This document shows positions 29,293 to 37,476 of a stretch of 44,766 nucleotides of DNA, piece by piece. The notes beneath the pieces are model-generated. The model did no database searches. It worked only from the letters and a program-made list of their open reading frames with translations, and was not told the origin of the DNA. Location of the stretch: NCBI GenBank assembly GCA_017308495.1, contig JAFKES010000076.1:1-44766 (forward strand). The letters run 5' to 3'. The translations under genes and the position numbers were made by a program. The stretch comes from Afipia sp. (GTDB lineage: Bacteria; Pseudomonadota; Alphaproteobacteria; Rhizobiales; Xanthobacteraceae). Each line of letters begins with the position of its first letter. The first letter of the stretch is position 1.

Positions 29293-29363
29293 ATCATACT
29301 ATAGCTGTTGGTCAACAGCGGTTGACATAAATCAATATGGCGCTCTGTCGCCTTAGCTAGAGT
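29293..29363. promoter_or_regulatory. Divergent FixK/FNR promoter of the tetR-phaC operon and the decayed phasin gene
   Basis: TTGACATAAATCAA at 29322-29335 is a close FixK/FNR match. Rightward, TAGAGT at 29358-29363 is at the class II -10 distance, and the decayed phasin begins 13 bases after the implied start. Leftward, TATGAT (29298-29293) is at almost the same distance for the tetR operon, with a 34-base leader. A perfect 6-4-6 palindrome GTCAAC-AGCG-GTTGAC (29311-29326) overlaps the box. The stretch CGCTCTGTCGCCTTAGCTA downstream is identical to the phasin promoter at 21094. Confidence 0.68.
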
Positions 29364-29382
29364 AGCGACGGGTAGACAGGGA

Positions 29383-29680
29383 ATGGAGGCTGAAATGGCG
29401 ATCGAAAGCAGCTGATCTGAAGTGTATGCATCTGCGACTGGCCCGAAATTGACCTTCTTCAGCAATTCGCAATGGCTGAAGTTGTTTGCTGGGAATCCAG
29501 CAAAGTCCTACGGCGTATGGAATGAAGCGCTCGGCCTGACGTCTTCACGCGTCAAGGAACAGGCCGACTACGCAAGGGCGCTATCCGAATGCATGGAAGC
29601 GCAAGCCAAGCTCGGCGCGATTTCCGGAACATGGGCCGAAACGAGCTGCGGTATGAGTGATAACGTTTCAAGCGGGCGAG
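29383..29680 (+). pseudogene. Decayed phasin-like paralogue
   Basis: Begins MEAEMAIESS at 29383, parallel to METAMAIEND of the intact gene. Codon 11 is TGA (29413-29415). The same frame continues with KLTFFSNSQWLKLFAGNPA and YGVWNEALGLTSSRVKEQADYARALSEC, clearly homologous to LKYLFFSSTEWLKSFSENP and YGVWNQALSFTASRLQEQADYAKALSEC of the gene at 20726. After ALSEC the similarity moves to another frame (RDFRNMGRNE against AEFMQNAWKK), so there is also a frameshift. The end is approximate. The promoter is intact and nearly identical to that of the working paralogue. Confidence 0.75.
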
Positions 29681-30444
29681 CAGCATGTCATCTCATCCGC
29701 TGTCAACGCACCTTGCCGGTCGCAACTTGAGGCAACCAGCAGTCGCTATCAATCCCTTCATAAGGCGACATTCAAAGTGTCTTGATTGCGATGGTTCGGG
29801 GTTGAGCGGCGCAAGACGCATCACGATCGCAAGACGCCGAGGCCGAGCGACGTAATTTCTGCCTCTGTCAACCGTCCTACCCTCCCATCGCAGGAGAATT
29901 GTCATGTACGTCAAAAAGTGTGCGAAGCTCTTCATCCTGCTAATTTTGGCGATTGCGCCTTTCCCGGCCTTTGGCTACGAGCCTGCCAATCCTGTTACGC
30001 AACCTTCAGTCCCGCAATTCAACGAGTCCGAAACTGCGGCGATCCTGCGGGAAATCAAGGCATTTGGGAACGTTCGGGTGTCTGCCCGGCGTGCAATTGC
30101 AATAGCCGAAAAACGCGGCGCCGGCGCCAAGGTTGTCGACCTGAGTTTCGACGGAACTACCGGTCGCCTTGTCTACAGAGTGAAGGTCCTTTTGAACGAG
30201 GAACTGTGGGAAGGCAAGGTTGATGCTGCGACGGGAGTGCTCGTCGACGACGGGTCAACAACGTCTGCATTCAAGCTGGGCGAGGAGGATAAGGCTGCGC
30301 TCGCAGCCTTCGCCGCTGCCGCCTTGGATCTTTCCGAGGCTGTCGCAATCGCCGAAAAATACGGCTCCGGCAAAGCCGTAAGCGCAGGACTGCAGTTCGA
30401 CGGCGGGAAGCTCGCCTTGATGGTAGTGATCGTCAGCAAGGGCA

Positions 30445-30453
30445 CACTGAAGG
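30445..30453. repeat. Target-site duplication, left copy
   Basis: CACTGAAGG immediately left of the IS66 end. The identical 9 bases lie at 33210-33218. IS66 elements normally duplicate 8 bp, so one base may be chance. Confidence 0.85.
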
Positions 30454-30540
30454 GTCTGCCTCCGGCGGCGGCCACCTGGCGCTGAGCGCGAGTACGGCGA
30501 TGATCGTGTCCATTTCTAATAGAAGCGGACACCATCACAG

Positions 30541-30918
30541 ATGTCGGACGGCCATGAAGGAGATCCGGCGACGCTCGGGCGCAAGCGCCGGTCCTGGACG
30601 CTGGATGAGAAGCGCCGGATCGTCGACGAGAGTCTCGAGGACGGCGCCTCGCTTGCCGAGGTTGCGCGGCGTCATGATCTCAACGCCAACCAGCTCTTCA
30701 CGTGGCGTCGACAGTTCGGCGTTGAGGCCGTCGAGCCGAAGAACCTCGCACCGATCGTTCCCGTGACGATTACACCGGATACGACCCCAAAGGAGAATGA
30801 GCCGAACGTGACCGGCCAAATGGAGATCGTGCTCGCCGAGGGCGATCGGATCCTGGTGTGGTCGGACGTCGATAGTGCGGCGCTGACGCGAGTGCTGAAG
30901 GCGCTGGCGCGGCGATGA
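30541..30918 (+). CDS. tnpA: IS66 accessory protein TnpA
   Basis: Protein of 125 residues with an N-terminal helix-turn-helix (RRSWTLDEKRRIVDESLEDGASLAEVARRHDLNANQLFTWRR), typical of IS66/IS3-type TnpA proteins. It helps IS66 transposition; the precise step is not settled. Its stop codon overlaps the tnpB start by four bases (ATGA). Confidence 0.9.
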   Translation: MSDGHEGDPATLGRKRRSWTLDEKRRIVDESLEDGASLAEVARRHDLNANQLFTWRRQFGVEAVEPKNLAPIVPVTITPDTTPKENEPNVTGQMEIVLAEGDRILVWSDVDSAALTRVLKALARR

Positions 30919-31262
30919 TCCCGGTTCCGAGCGGCGTACGGGTCTGGATTGCGACGGGCCACACCGACATGCGGCGCGGCATGCAGGGTCTGGCGCTGCA
31001 GGTTCAGGAGAGCCTGAAGCGCGATCCCTTTGTGGGCGATCTCTACATCTTCCGAGGTCGGCGCGGCGATCTGGCTAAGATCCTGTGGCATGACGGGATT
31101 GGGCTGTCGCTCTACGGCAAGCGGTTGGACCGCGGAAAGTTCGTCTGGCCATCGGCATCGGGCGGCGCGGTGTCGATCTCGGCGGCGCAGCTGGCGTACA
31201 TGCTGGAGGGAATCGACTGGAGGAATCCACAGCTGACGTGGCGCCCGACGCGAGCGGGATGA
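30915..31262 (+). CDS. tnpB: IS66 accessory protein TnpB
   Basis: Protein of 115 residues of the IS66 Orf2/TnpB family (this is not the RuvC-like TnpB of IS200/IS605). Motifs: [62 protein letters not shown], then WPSASGG. It is required in addition to the transposase in this family. It overlaps tnpA and precedes tnpC by 70 bases. Confidence 0.92.
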   Translation: MIPVPSGVRVWIATGHTDMRRGMQGLALQVQESLKRDPFVGDLYIFRGRRGDLAKILWHDGIGLSLYGKRLDRGKFVWPSASGGAVSISAAQLAYMLEGIDWRNPQLTWRPTRAG

Positions 31263-31332
31263 GCGAAAATATGTGGAAAGCCGTGCATTTTGGGGCGCCA
31301 CAAATCGCGAAAACTGTGATTCACTTCGTGTC

Positions 31333-32943
31333 ATGGACGCCGCTCGCGACGCTCTTGCCGAAGAAAACGCCGCCCTGAAAGCGGAACTGGCGGTTGCGCG
31401 TGCGAAGGCGTCGGAGGATGCGGCGCTGATCGCGCAGCAGACCCTGCGTATCGCCAAGCTCGAGCGCCAGGTCTACGGCCCAAAATCGGAACGTTCGGCG
31501 CGGCTCATCGATCAACTGGCGTTGACCTTCGAGGAGTTGGCGGCGAGCGCGACGGAAGATGAGCTTGCCGCCGAACGGGCGGTCGCCGGGACGACGATTG
31601 TGCGCGGCTTTACGCGCCGAGCCGCCGAACGCAACACGTTCCCCGACCACCTGCCACGCGAGCGCGTTGTGATCGACCCGCCGACGGCCTGCGAATGCTG
31701 CGGAAGCAATCGTTTGCGCAAGCTCGGCGAGGACGTGACGCGCACGCTGGAAACCGAGCCGCGCCGGTGGAAGGTCGTCGAGACTGTGCGGGAAAAGTTC
31801 ACCTGCCGGGACTGCGAGAAGATCAGCCAGTCGCCGGCGCCGTTCCACCCGATACCGCGCGCCTGGGCGGGACCCAGCCTGCTGGCGATGATCGTGTTCG
31901 AGAAGTTCGGGCAACACCAGCCCCTGAACCGCCAGGCCGAGCGCTACGCGCTGGAGGGCGCGCCGATCGCGCTGTCGACGATGGCCGACGCGGTGGGCGC
32001 AGTCTGCGCGGCGCTCGATCCGCTCCGTCGCCTGATCGAGGCTCATGTGATGGCGGCCGAGCGTCTGCATGGAGACGACACGACCGTGCCGGTGCTGGCG
32101 AAGGGCAAGACCGATACCGGCCGCTGCTGGGTTTACGTTCGCGACGACAAGCCGTTCGGCGGCGCCGGGCCGCCAGCGGCGATGTTCTACTACTCGCGCG
32201 ATCGGCGTGGCGAGCATCCCCAAGCACATCTGGCGGAATATGCCGGCATCCTGCAGGCCGACGCCTACGACGGTTACAACAAGCTCTATCTGGCGGGTCG
32301 AAAACCGGGGCGGATCCAGGAGGCGGCGTGTTGGGTCCACGGCCGCCGACCCTTCTTCGCCATGGCCGATCTCGAGGAGAACGCGCGTCGCAAGGCTGCG
32401 GGTAAGAAGGAAATCCCCTTGTCGCCGATCGCGATCGAGGTCGTACGCCGCATCGACGCGCTGTTTGCAATCGAGCGCGATATCAATGGAAAGAGCCCCG
32501 AAGAGCGCGTCGCGGTGCGGCAAGCCATGAGCCGACCTCTGGTCGATGATCTCCATGCCTATATGCGCGAACAGGCGGCGAAGCTGTCGCCCCGCCACGA
32601 TCTGGTCAAGGCGATCAATTACATGCTCAAGCGCTGGGCGGCCTTCACGCTGTTCCTCGACGATGGACGTGTCTGCATGTCCAACAATGCCGCCGAGCGC
32701 GGTCTGCGCGGCATCGCTTTGGGAAGAAAATCGTGGCTGTTCTGCGGATCCGATCGCGGCGGGCAGCGCGCTGCGGCGATGTACAGTCTCATCGTCACCG
32801 CCAAGATGAACGGCGTCGATCCGCAGGCTTGGCTCGCCAACGTCCTTGCGCGAATAGCTGCTCATCCTGCCCATCGGCTTGATGAGCTGCTGCCGTGGAA
32901 CTGGCGTCGCCCCGCCGCGACCGACGCCGCGCTCGCCGCCTGA
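31333..32943 (+). CDS. tnpC: IS66 transposase TnpC
   Basis: DDE transposase of 536 residues. An N-terminal coiled coil ([20 protein letters not shown]) precedes a zinc-ribbon-like [13 protein letters not shown]...CRDCEK. The catalytic core includes [30 protein letters not shown], and [18 protein letters not shown] with [10 protein letters not shown]; the D, D and E are all visible. The start is ATG 31333 ([12 protein letters not shown]). A longer in-frame start at 31273 would add an unfamiliar 20 residues. All of the family's conserved blocks are intact. Confidence 0.93.
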   Translation: MDAARDALAEENAALKAELAVARAKASEDAALIAQQTLRIAKLERQVYGPKSERSARLIDQLALTFEELAASATEDELAAERAVAGTTIVRGFTRRAAERNTFPDHLPRERVVIDPPTACECCGSNRLRKLGEDVTRTLETEPRRWKVVETVREKFTCRDCEKISQSPAPFHPIPRAWAGPSLLAMIVFEKFGQHQPLNRQAERYALEGAPIALSTMADAVGAVCAALDPLRRLIEAHVMAAERLHGDDTTVPVLAKGKTDTGRCWVYVRDDKPFGGAGPPAAMFYYSRDRRGEHPQAHLAEYAGILQADAYDGYNKLYLAGRKPGRIQEAACWVHGRRPFFAMADLEENARRKAAGKKEIPLSPIAIEVVRRIDALFAIERDINGKSPEERVAVRQAMSRPLVDDLHAYMREQAAKLSPRHDLVKAINYMLKRWAAFTLFLDDGRVCMSNNAAERGLRGIALGRKSWLFCGSDRGGQRAAAMYSLIVTAKMNGVDPQAWLANVLARIAAHPAHRLDELLPWNWRRPAATDAALAA

Positions 32944-32944
32944 C

Positions 32945-33181
32945 ATGCACGTCAACAAGGTCTCTCACGTCACGACCATTGATCGTGTCGCTGCTGATCT
33001 CGGCGAGGATGTCGACTGGCTCCACGACGTCGCTTTGGATATGGATATCGAGGACGGCGTGATCTGGGTCTACGGAACAGGCGACGATCAAGTCTTGGCG
33101 TTCACCGACTTCGGCATCGACACGCTGGTCGACCTGATCAAAGAGCACCGCAAGCTCGCGCGCTCCAATCCCGAAACCTGA
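32945..33181 (+). CDS. Small acidic passenger protein of the IS66 element
   Basis: Protein of 78 residues, rich in Asp/Glu: MHVNKVSHVTTIDRVAADLG, then VALDMDIEDGVIWVYG and LAFTDFGIDTLVDLIKEH. It starts one base after the tnpC stop codon and ends 28 bases before the IS right end, so it travels inside the element. I have seen similar small ORFs after tnpC in rhizobial IS66 copies but know of no assigned function. An older view would call it hypothetical. Its tight coupling to tnpC suggests it is expressed with the transposase. Confidence 0.65.
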   Translation: MHVNKVSHVTTIDRVAADLGEDVDWLHDVALDMDIEDGVIWVYGTGDDQVLAFTDFGIDTLVDLIKEHRKLARSNPET

Positions 33182-33209
33182 TCACCTGCGGCCTACACCG
33201 GATGCGTAC

Positions 33210-33218
33210 CACTGAAGG
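33210..33218. repeat. Target-site duplication, right copy
   Basis: CACTGAAGG directly right of the IS66 end, identical to 30445-30453. Bases 33287-33553, after the restored PepSY stop codon, hold no gene that I can support. Confidence 0.85.
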
Positions 33219-33553
33219 AAATCTCGGTCGAGCCGGGCGCAGAGCGGAGTCGTCCGCGCAAGGCGTCTGTCCGCAGAGAGAAGTAGCAGCGACCTGACTA
33301 ACAGTTTCACGTGCTGTGCCACGGAGGCGCGCATAGGTCGCTCTTTTCGGTATCTGGCGAATAGAGCGTACTCGATCCCAATTCGATCATTACGCTTGGC
33401 AGTCTGGCATATAGTGCAAACGCGTCTGCGGCCATGATCGTTGAACGTTTATTCAATGTCGCGCTCGCGGCGCGATCCATGCCCTCACGGCAACTGAGAC
33501 CCGGAGCAGACCTGGCGCAAGTTCAATGCCTGATCATTCGTTGGTCGCGGCAA

Positions 33554-35068
33554 TTACTCTCCTAGTTGAATAACAGGGCCGATCGTAGTTAGGAATTCCG
33601 CAGTGTAAGAGAGTTCGCTTGCCATGGCAGCATGAATCTCAAACAGAGTGTCTCCTGCCGCTACGAGGTCCGCTAGTCGCACTTTCAAGAAGACCCCGGA
33701 GATTGCTGATCGAGGTGCCCCCGCAAGCTTCGCAACCCGCGACAAATTTCGATTATCAATGGATATGACCACTCCATCTCGCTCCGCGCGTACGGCCAAA
33801 ACGTGGGTAGCTACACCGGGAGCTCGCATCCCGCCCTGCGCAATGCAAATCCTTCGGAATTTCTCCCAGGCAGCACCGCTTTCTAAGGTCGTGAGAGCAC
33901 GGGTAAAGCCTCCACCCGCGCTCACAACCCCCCCGATCTCAAGCGCAGCTCCGGCGAGCGCGGCCGCACGGTCGCGCAAATCCGTAGGGGCTCCAGGAGA
34001 GTTTTGTAGAACCGCCAGAACATCATGAGCTTCTAGGGCTGGTCCAATGCCTCTACCGACAGGTTGGCTACCGTCGGTTTGCAAGCAGGTGACGGCGAGC
34101 CCGAAATGCTGTCCGACAGCAATCAGTCTGGCTGCCAAACTTTCAGCCGCTTCTTCTGTTCGAATCTTGGCCGTAGCCCCTACGGGAATATCGACGACTA
34201 CATGAGTTGAGCCGGCAGCGATCTTTTTGGACAACACCGAGGCAACGAGTTGCCCTTCCGTATCAATGTCCAAGTCTCTTTCGACTCGGATAAAAATATC
34301 GTCGGCAGGACTGAGCTGCACCGCCCCACCCCAGACGATGCATCCTCCCTCCTTGTTCACGACACGTCGCATACTGGAGATATCCAGGTTGACGGGAGCA
34401 AGAGTCTCCATTGTGTCTGCAGTACCAGCTGGTGACGTTATCGCCCGGGAGGATGTTTTTGGCATAACCAAGCCATTTGCTGCGGCGATAGCGACAACAA
34501 TCGGAGTCGTGCGATTTCCTGCTAAGCCTCCGATACAGTGCTTGTCGATGACGATCCGTCGATCCCAACTCAATTTCTCGCCAACCGCGATCATTGCAGC
34601 GGTGAGATCAATAGTCTCCTCGAGATTCAGCGGTGGCACCGCGCTTGCAGTCAGAAACGCTGCAAGATGCACGTCGGTATAACGCCGTGCAACAACATCT
34701 TTGATAATCGCATCAAGACCAGCACGCTCAAATCGGCCGCCGTAAATGCGTCTACGAATATGGCTAAGAGAATTGAGAGGTGGAGGGTGACTGACGAAAA
34801 CCTCGTCGCCTTCATTGACGTCGAGCAACTCCCACGCAGCTTGCGACAAGCCGATATCGCCGATCGGCAACAAGTCGGTGTCGACCTGGAACAATTCCGC
34901 CTGGATGGATTTTTCGCCGGCGCGGACCAAAACGTGGGAGCGCGCCGTCAACCCCTCCGACTGGCAGGCAGGGCAGTCGGTGCGCATCACGGCAATGGCC
35001 TGATGCTGCGCGTGCAACCCCATGCGCCGCACGCGGACCGGCGGGTGCGATCGAGGTCCAGCGTTCAC
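33554..35068 (-). CDS. AMP phosphorylase-type enzyme (thymidine phosphorylase superfamily)
   Basis: Protein of 504 residues, the length of archaeal AMP phosphorylases rather than the 440-residue DeoA. The N-terminal extension (about 80-90 residues) is present. The core has KHCIGGLAGNRTTPIVVAIA, then PKTSSRAITSPAGTADTMET, the phosphate and base-binding motifs of this group. NKEGGCIVWGG follows. It would split nucleoside monophosphates (or thymidine) with phosphate to base plus ribose-1,5-bisphosphate (or deoxyribose-1-phosphate). The start is GTG 35068, forming GTGA with the stop codon of the upstream beta-CASP gene. A much longer frame exists but the extra residues are antisense to that gene. 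Last gene of the phosphoketolase operon. Confidence 0.88.
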   Translation of the reverse strand: MNAGPRSHPPVRVRRMGLHAQHQAIAVMRTDCPACQSEGLTARSHVLVRAGEKSIQAELFQVDTDLLPIGDIGLSQAAWELLDVNEGDEVFVSHPPPLNSLSHIRRRIYGGRFERAGLDAIIKDVVARRYTDVHLAAFLTASAVPPLNLEETIDLTAAMIAVGEKLSWDRRIVIDKHCIGGLAGNRTTPIVVAIAAANGLVMPKTSSRAITSPAGTADTMETLAPVNLDISSMRRVVNKEGGCIVWGGAVQLSPADDIFIRVERDLDIDTEGQLVASVLSKKIAAGSTHVVVDIPVGATAKIRTEEAAESLAARLIAVGQHFGLAVTCLQTDGSQPVGRGIGPALEAHDVLAVLQNSPGAPTDLRDRAAALAGAALEIGGVVSAGGGFTRALTTLESGAAWEKFRRICIAQGGMRAPGVATHVLAVRAERDGVVISIDNRNLSRVAKLAGAPRSAISGVFLKVRLADLVAAGDTLFEIHAAMASELSYTAEFLTTIGPVIQLGE

Positions 35069-36453
35069 AGAACATACTCCTGCTCGTGCCGGGGCACGAC
35101 GGCCGACCAACCCAGTTCGCGATTGATCCGCACTCGCAGCGCTTCCGAGGCGTCGGGCTCTCCGTGTACGATGAACACGCGCTTGGGCTTGTTGAAGCCC
35201 GAAAGCCAACGCATGAGCTCGTTGCTGTCTGCATGAGCCGAAAGCATATCGATCTGAGCGACTTCGGCATTGATCGGCACCCACATCCCGTGAATCTTCA
35301 ACTCCTTCGCACCTTGTTGCAGAGAATGGCCGCGCGTGCCTATCGCCTGAAATCCAGCAAGCAATACGGTGTTCTTCGGGTCAGGCCCAAAAGCCTTAAG
35401 GTGGTGCAGCACACGACCGCCAGTCGCCATGCCCGAAGCGGAAATCACGATCTTGGGAAACCGGCTGGCAGTAATCGCTTTCGATGCCTCGACGTCACCC
35501 GTATAGCGCGCGATGCCGAATGCCTTGCGACAGGTTTCGCGATCGAGTCGATGGTCGCCCGCATGACGGCTCATCAGATCCGTCGCGTCGATCGCCATCG
35601 GGCTGTCGAGGAAGATCGGCACAGAATCGAGGCGTCCCGCCTCCTTCAACGTCCAGAGGTAATAGAGCAGTTCCTGCGCTCGCCCCACCGCGAAGGCTGG
35701 AATGACAAGCGTACCACCACGTTTTATCGTTCGTTCAACAACGGCTGCGAGCGCCTCGGCGGGATCACCTTCCGGGTGAACACGATTTCCATAGGTCGAC
35801 TCGACCATGATGTAATCAGGATTCTTCTCGCTCGCCGAAACTGGATCTGCAAACAATGGGTCGCCATAACGTCCCACGTCTCCCGAAAAAACGATGCACC
35901 GACCGCCCCAATGCACCTCAGCGTGGGCAGCGCCGAGGATGTGACCGGCATGGCGAAACCGCAGTGACGCACCATTAGGAAGCTGGATTGTCTTATCGAA
36001 CTCGACCGTCGAAAACTGCTCGATCGCGCGTTGTGCATCCCGGACGCCGTAGAGCGGCAAAGCGGGGCTATGCTTCGACAGGTGATGCCGGTTGAGAAAG
36101 TCGGCGTCCTTTTCCTGGAGATGACCGCTATCTTTAAGGATCAAATCCGCAACATCTTTCGTTGCTTCCGTTGCGTAGATCTTGCCCCTGAATCCGTCGC
36201 GGACGAGGCGAGGCAGATATCCGGAATGATCGAGATGCGCATGGGTAAGGATGACAGCGTCAATGTCGCGCGGCGAAATGGGTAGCGGCTCCCAGTTTAA
36301 CTCGCGCAAGTTTTTCAAGCCCTGAAACAGTCCGCAATCGATGAGAAGGCGGCTACCGTCGCATTCAAGCAGATGTTTCGATCCGGTGACGGTGCCGGCG
36401 GCACCAAGCGATTTGAGTTTGAGCAATTTTGGCCTTTCTGCCGATTGAGTCAT
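35065..36453 (-). CDS. Beta-CASP metallo-beta-lactamase RNA nuclease
   Basis: Protein of 462 residues. The MBL domain has TVTGSKHLLEC, the zinc motif LTHAHLDHSGYLPRL, and HAGHILGAAHAEVHW plus FSGDVGRYGDPLF. The beta-CASP insert carries VIPAFAVGRAQELLYYLW and FLDSPMAIDATDL. The distal motifs VISASGMATGGRVLHHL, DMLSAHADSNELM and IVHGEPDAS are complete. It belongs with the CPSF/YsH1-type exo/endoribonucleases that are widespread in proteobacteria. Its ATG overlaps the PRPP synthetase stop codon as TAATG, and its stop overlaps the next start as GTGA. RNA substrate is inferred from the family. Confidence 0.92.
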   Translation of the reverse strand: MTQSAERPKLLKLKSLGAAGTVTGSKHLLECDGSRLLIDCGLFQGLKNLRELNWEPLPISPRDIDAVILTHAHLDHSGYLPRLVRDGFRGKIYATEATKDVADLILKDSGHLQEKDADFLNRHHLSKHSPALPLYGVRDAQRAIEQFSTVEFDKTIQLPNGASLRFRHAGHILGAAHAEVHWGGRCIVFSGDVGRYGDPLFADPVSASEKNPDYIMVESTYGNRVHPEGDPAEALAAVVERTIKRGGTLVIPAFAVGRAQELLYYLWTLKEAGRLDSVPIFLDSPMAIDATDLMSRHAGDHRLDRETCRKAFGIARYTGDVEASKAITASRFPKIVISASGMATGGRVLHHLKAFGPDPKNTVLLAGFQAIGTRGHSLQQGAKELKIHGMWVPINAEVAQIDMLSAHADSNELMRWLSGFNKPKRVFIVHGEPDASEALRVRINRELGWSAVVPRHEQEYVL

Positions 36454-37391
36454 TACGATTCGAATTTGCGAGCTAGAGGTGGGATCGCCCGCTCTTGCAT
36501 AGCGTCAAGAACCGTGTCGACAAGCGATATTGCGTTGCTGGCATGTTTGACGGAGTCCGTCGACACGGTCCTGCCGGCGAGGACCGAAAGCTCAGCGTAG
36601 GCTTCGTCTGCGAACAGGGCGTGGACCACAACGCAAATCGGTTTCGTGAAGCCTTGCGAACCGATTTGCCGCGCTGCCTCGATCAGAGTGCGGCCGGAGG
36701 AGGCGATGTCGTCCACGAGAACGGGTTGCCGACCCTTCCAAGCCGAGAGATCAGGCACTTCGATGCTAACCTTGCGGTCGCCGTGTCGCGTCTTCCTGAG
36801 CACTGTGAAAGGCGCGTCACATACGGAGGCGATGCCCTCGACCCATTGCGCGCTTTCATCGTCCGGCCCGATTAGAAACGGAGCAGTCACATTGTCGATG
36901 ATCCACTGCGCCATCGCTGGCGCGGCGTGCAGGTTGCGGGCGGGAATGGAGTAGATTTCGCTGAGCGCGCCATAGCGATGCAGATGCGCGTCGACGGTGA
37001 GAAAGCCGTGGAATAACGATGAGACGAGGCGGGCGAACGTGCACGACGTTACCGCCTCGCCGTCATGGAAGCGCTTGTCCTGCCGCATGTAGCTCAGATA
37101 GGGAGCGATCAGATGTACCTCTATGGCACCGAGGTCCCGTGCGGTATCGGCAACAAAAGCCAGCATCAGAAACTGGTGGTCCGGACGCGCCAGCGTGCAG
37201 ACGACATGCACGATCCGCCCGCGCACGTTGCTTGCAATGCGCACGTAAATCTCGCTATCGGGAAACTGGCGGGTTTCAAGATGACCCAGCTCGTAGCCGC
37301 CTGCGCTTGCCAGCTTCCGCGCGAAATCCTCGTTTCCGGGCATGGCAAGAATCAATCGATTGTCGCTGACCACTTTGGTTTCGTCAGTCAA
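36453..37391 (-). CDS. prs: Ribose-phosphate pyrophosphokinase (PRPP synthetase)
   Basis: About 312 residues. Motifs: LILAMPGNEDFARKLA, TRQFPDSEIYVRI, APYLSYMRQDKRFHDGEAVT and the PRPP loop VLVDDIASSGRTLIEAA. The catalytic histidine and lysine regions (RKTRHGDRKVSIEVPD) are present, though the sequence is divergent from chromosomal Prs. It makes PRPP from ribose-5-phosphate and ATP; in this operon it may serve the reverse or a salvage flow. I chose TTG 37391 with GAGGAG 10 bases upstream, since no ATG sits near the domain start. A TTG at 37421 is the alternative. It lies 85 bases after phosphoketolase and overlaps the beta-CASP gene by one base. Confidence 0.88.
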   Translation of the reverse strand: MTDETKVVSDNRLILAMPGNEDFARKLASAGGYELGHLETRQFPDSEIYVRIASNVRGRIVHVVCTLARPDHQFLMLAFVADTARDLGAIEVHLIAPYLSYMRQDKRFHDGEAVTSCTFARLVSSLFHGFLTVDAHLHRYGALSEIYSIPARNLHAAPAMAQWIIDNVTAPFLIGPDDESAQWVEGIASVCDAPFTVLRKTRHGDRKVSIEVPDLSAWKGRQPVLVDDIASSGRTLIEAARQIGSQGFTKPICVVVHALFADEAYAELSVLAGRTVSTDSVKHASNAISLVDTVLDAMQERAIPPLARKFES

Positions 37392-37476
37392 AACTTCGCT
37401 GCTCCTCGGGCAATGTTGCAAAGTGCTCGGGAAGCTCTTGCGCCCGAAGCCTAGATACCAGATCTGATGAGAACAC

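Larger units (their letters stand above)
30454..33209 (+). mobile_element. IS66-family insertion sequence, 2,756 bp
   Basis: The left end begins GTCTGCCTCCGGCGGCGGCC. The right end, read inward on the minus strand, begins GTACGCATCCGGTGTAGGCC, with 14 of 20 positions identical, so these are the imperfect terminal inverted repeats. Exact 9-bp repeats of CACTGAAGG flank it. It carries tnpA, tnpB and tnpC with the usual overlaps, plus one small ORF after tnpC. All are open, so the element may be active. It splits the PepSY gene, and because the duplication is still perfect, the insertion is recent. Confidence 0.88.
29904..33286 (+). pseudogene. PepSY-domain exported protein, split by IS66
   Basis: Begins MYVKKCAKLFILLILAIAPF with an apparent signal peptide ending FPAFG. 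Two PepSY-like units follow: ARRAIAIAEKRG and LVYRVKVLLNEELWEGKVDA, then LSEAVAIAEKYGSGK. The frame runs to 30453. There IS66 enters, and the interrupted ORF reads only 10 residues of IS sequence. Joining 29904-30453 to 33219-33286, across one copy of the 9-bp duplication, restores a continuous 205-residue protein (206 codons). It ends KGTLKEISVEPGAERSRP and then a TAG at 33284. KEISVEP fits the end of a PepSY domain. AGGAG precedes the ATG. PepSY proteins inhibit proteases or act in the periplasm; this one is now probably inactive. Confidence 0.85.

Noticed and set aside
31321..32958. A 545-codon open frame on the minus strand
   Set aside because: Antisense to tnpC, whose DDE residues and zinc ribbon are complete.
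37421..37421. TTG at 37421 as start of the PRPP synthetase
   Set aside because: It lacks a Shine-Dalgarno match, while the TTG at 37391 has GAGGAG at a good distance.
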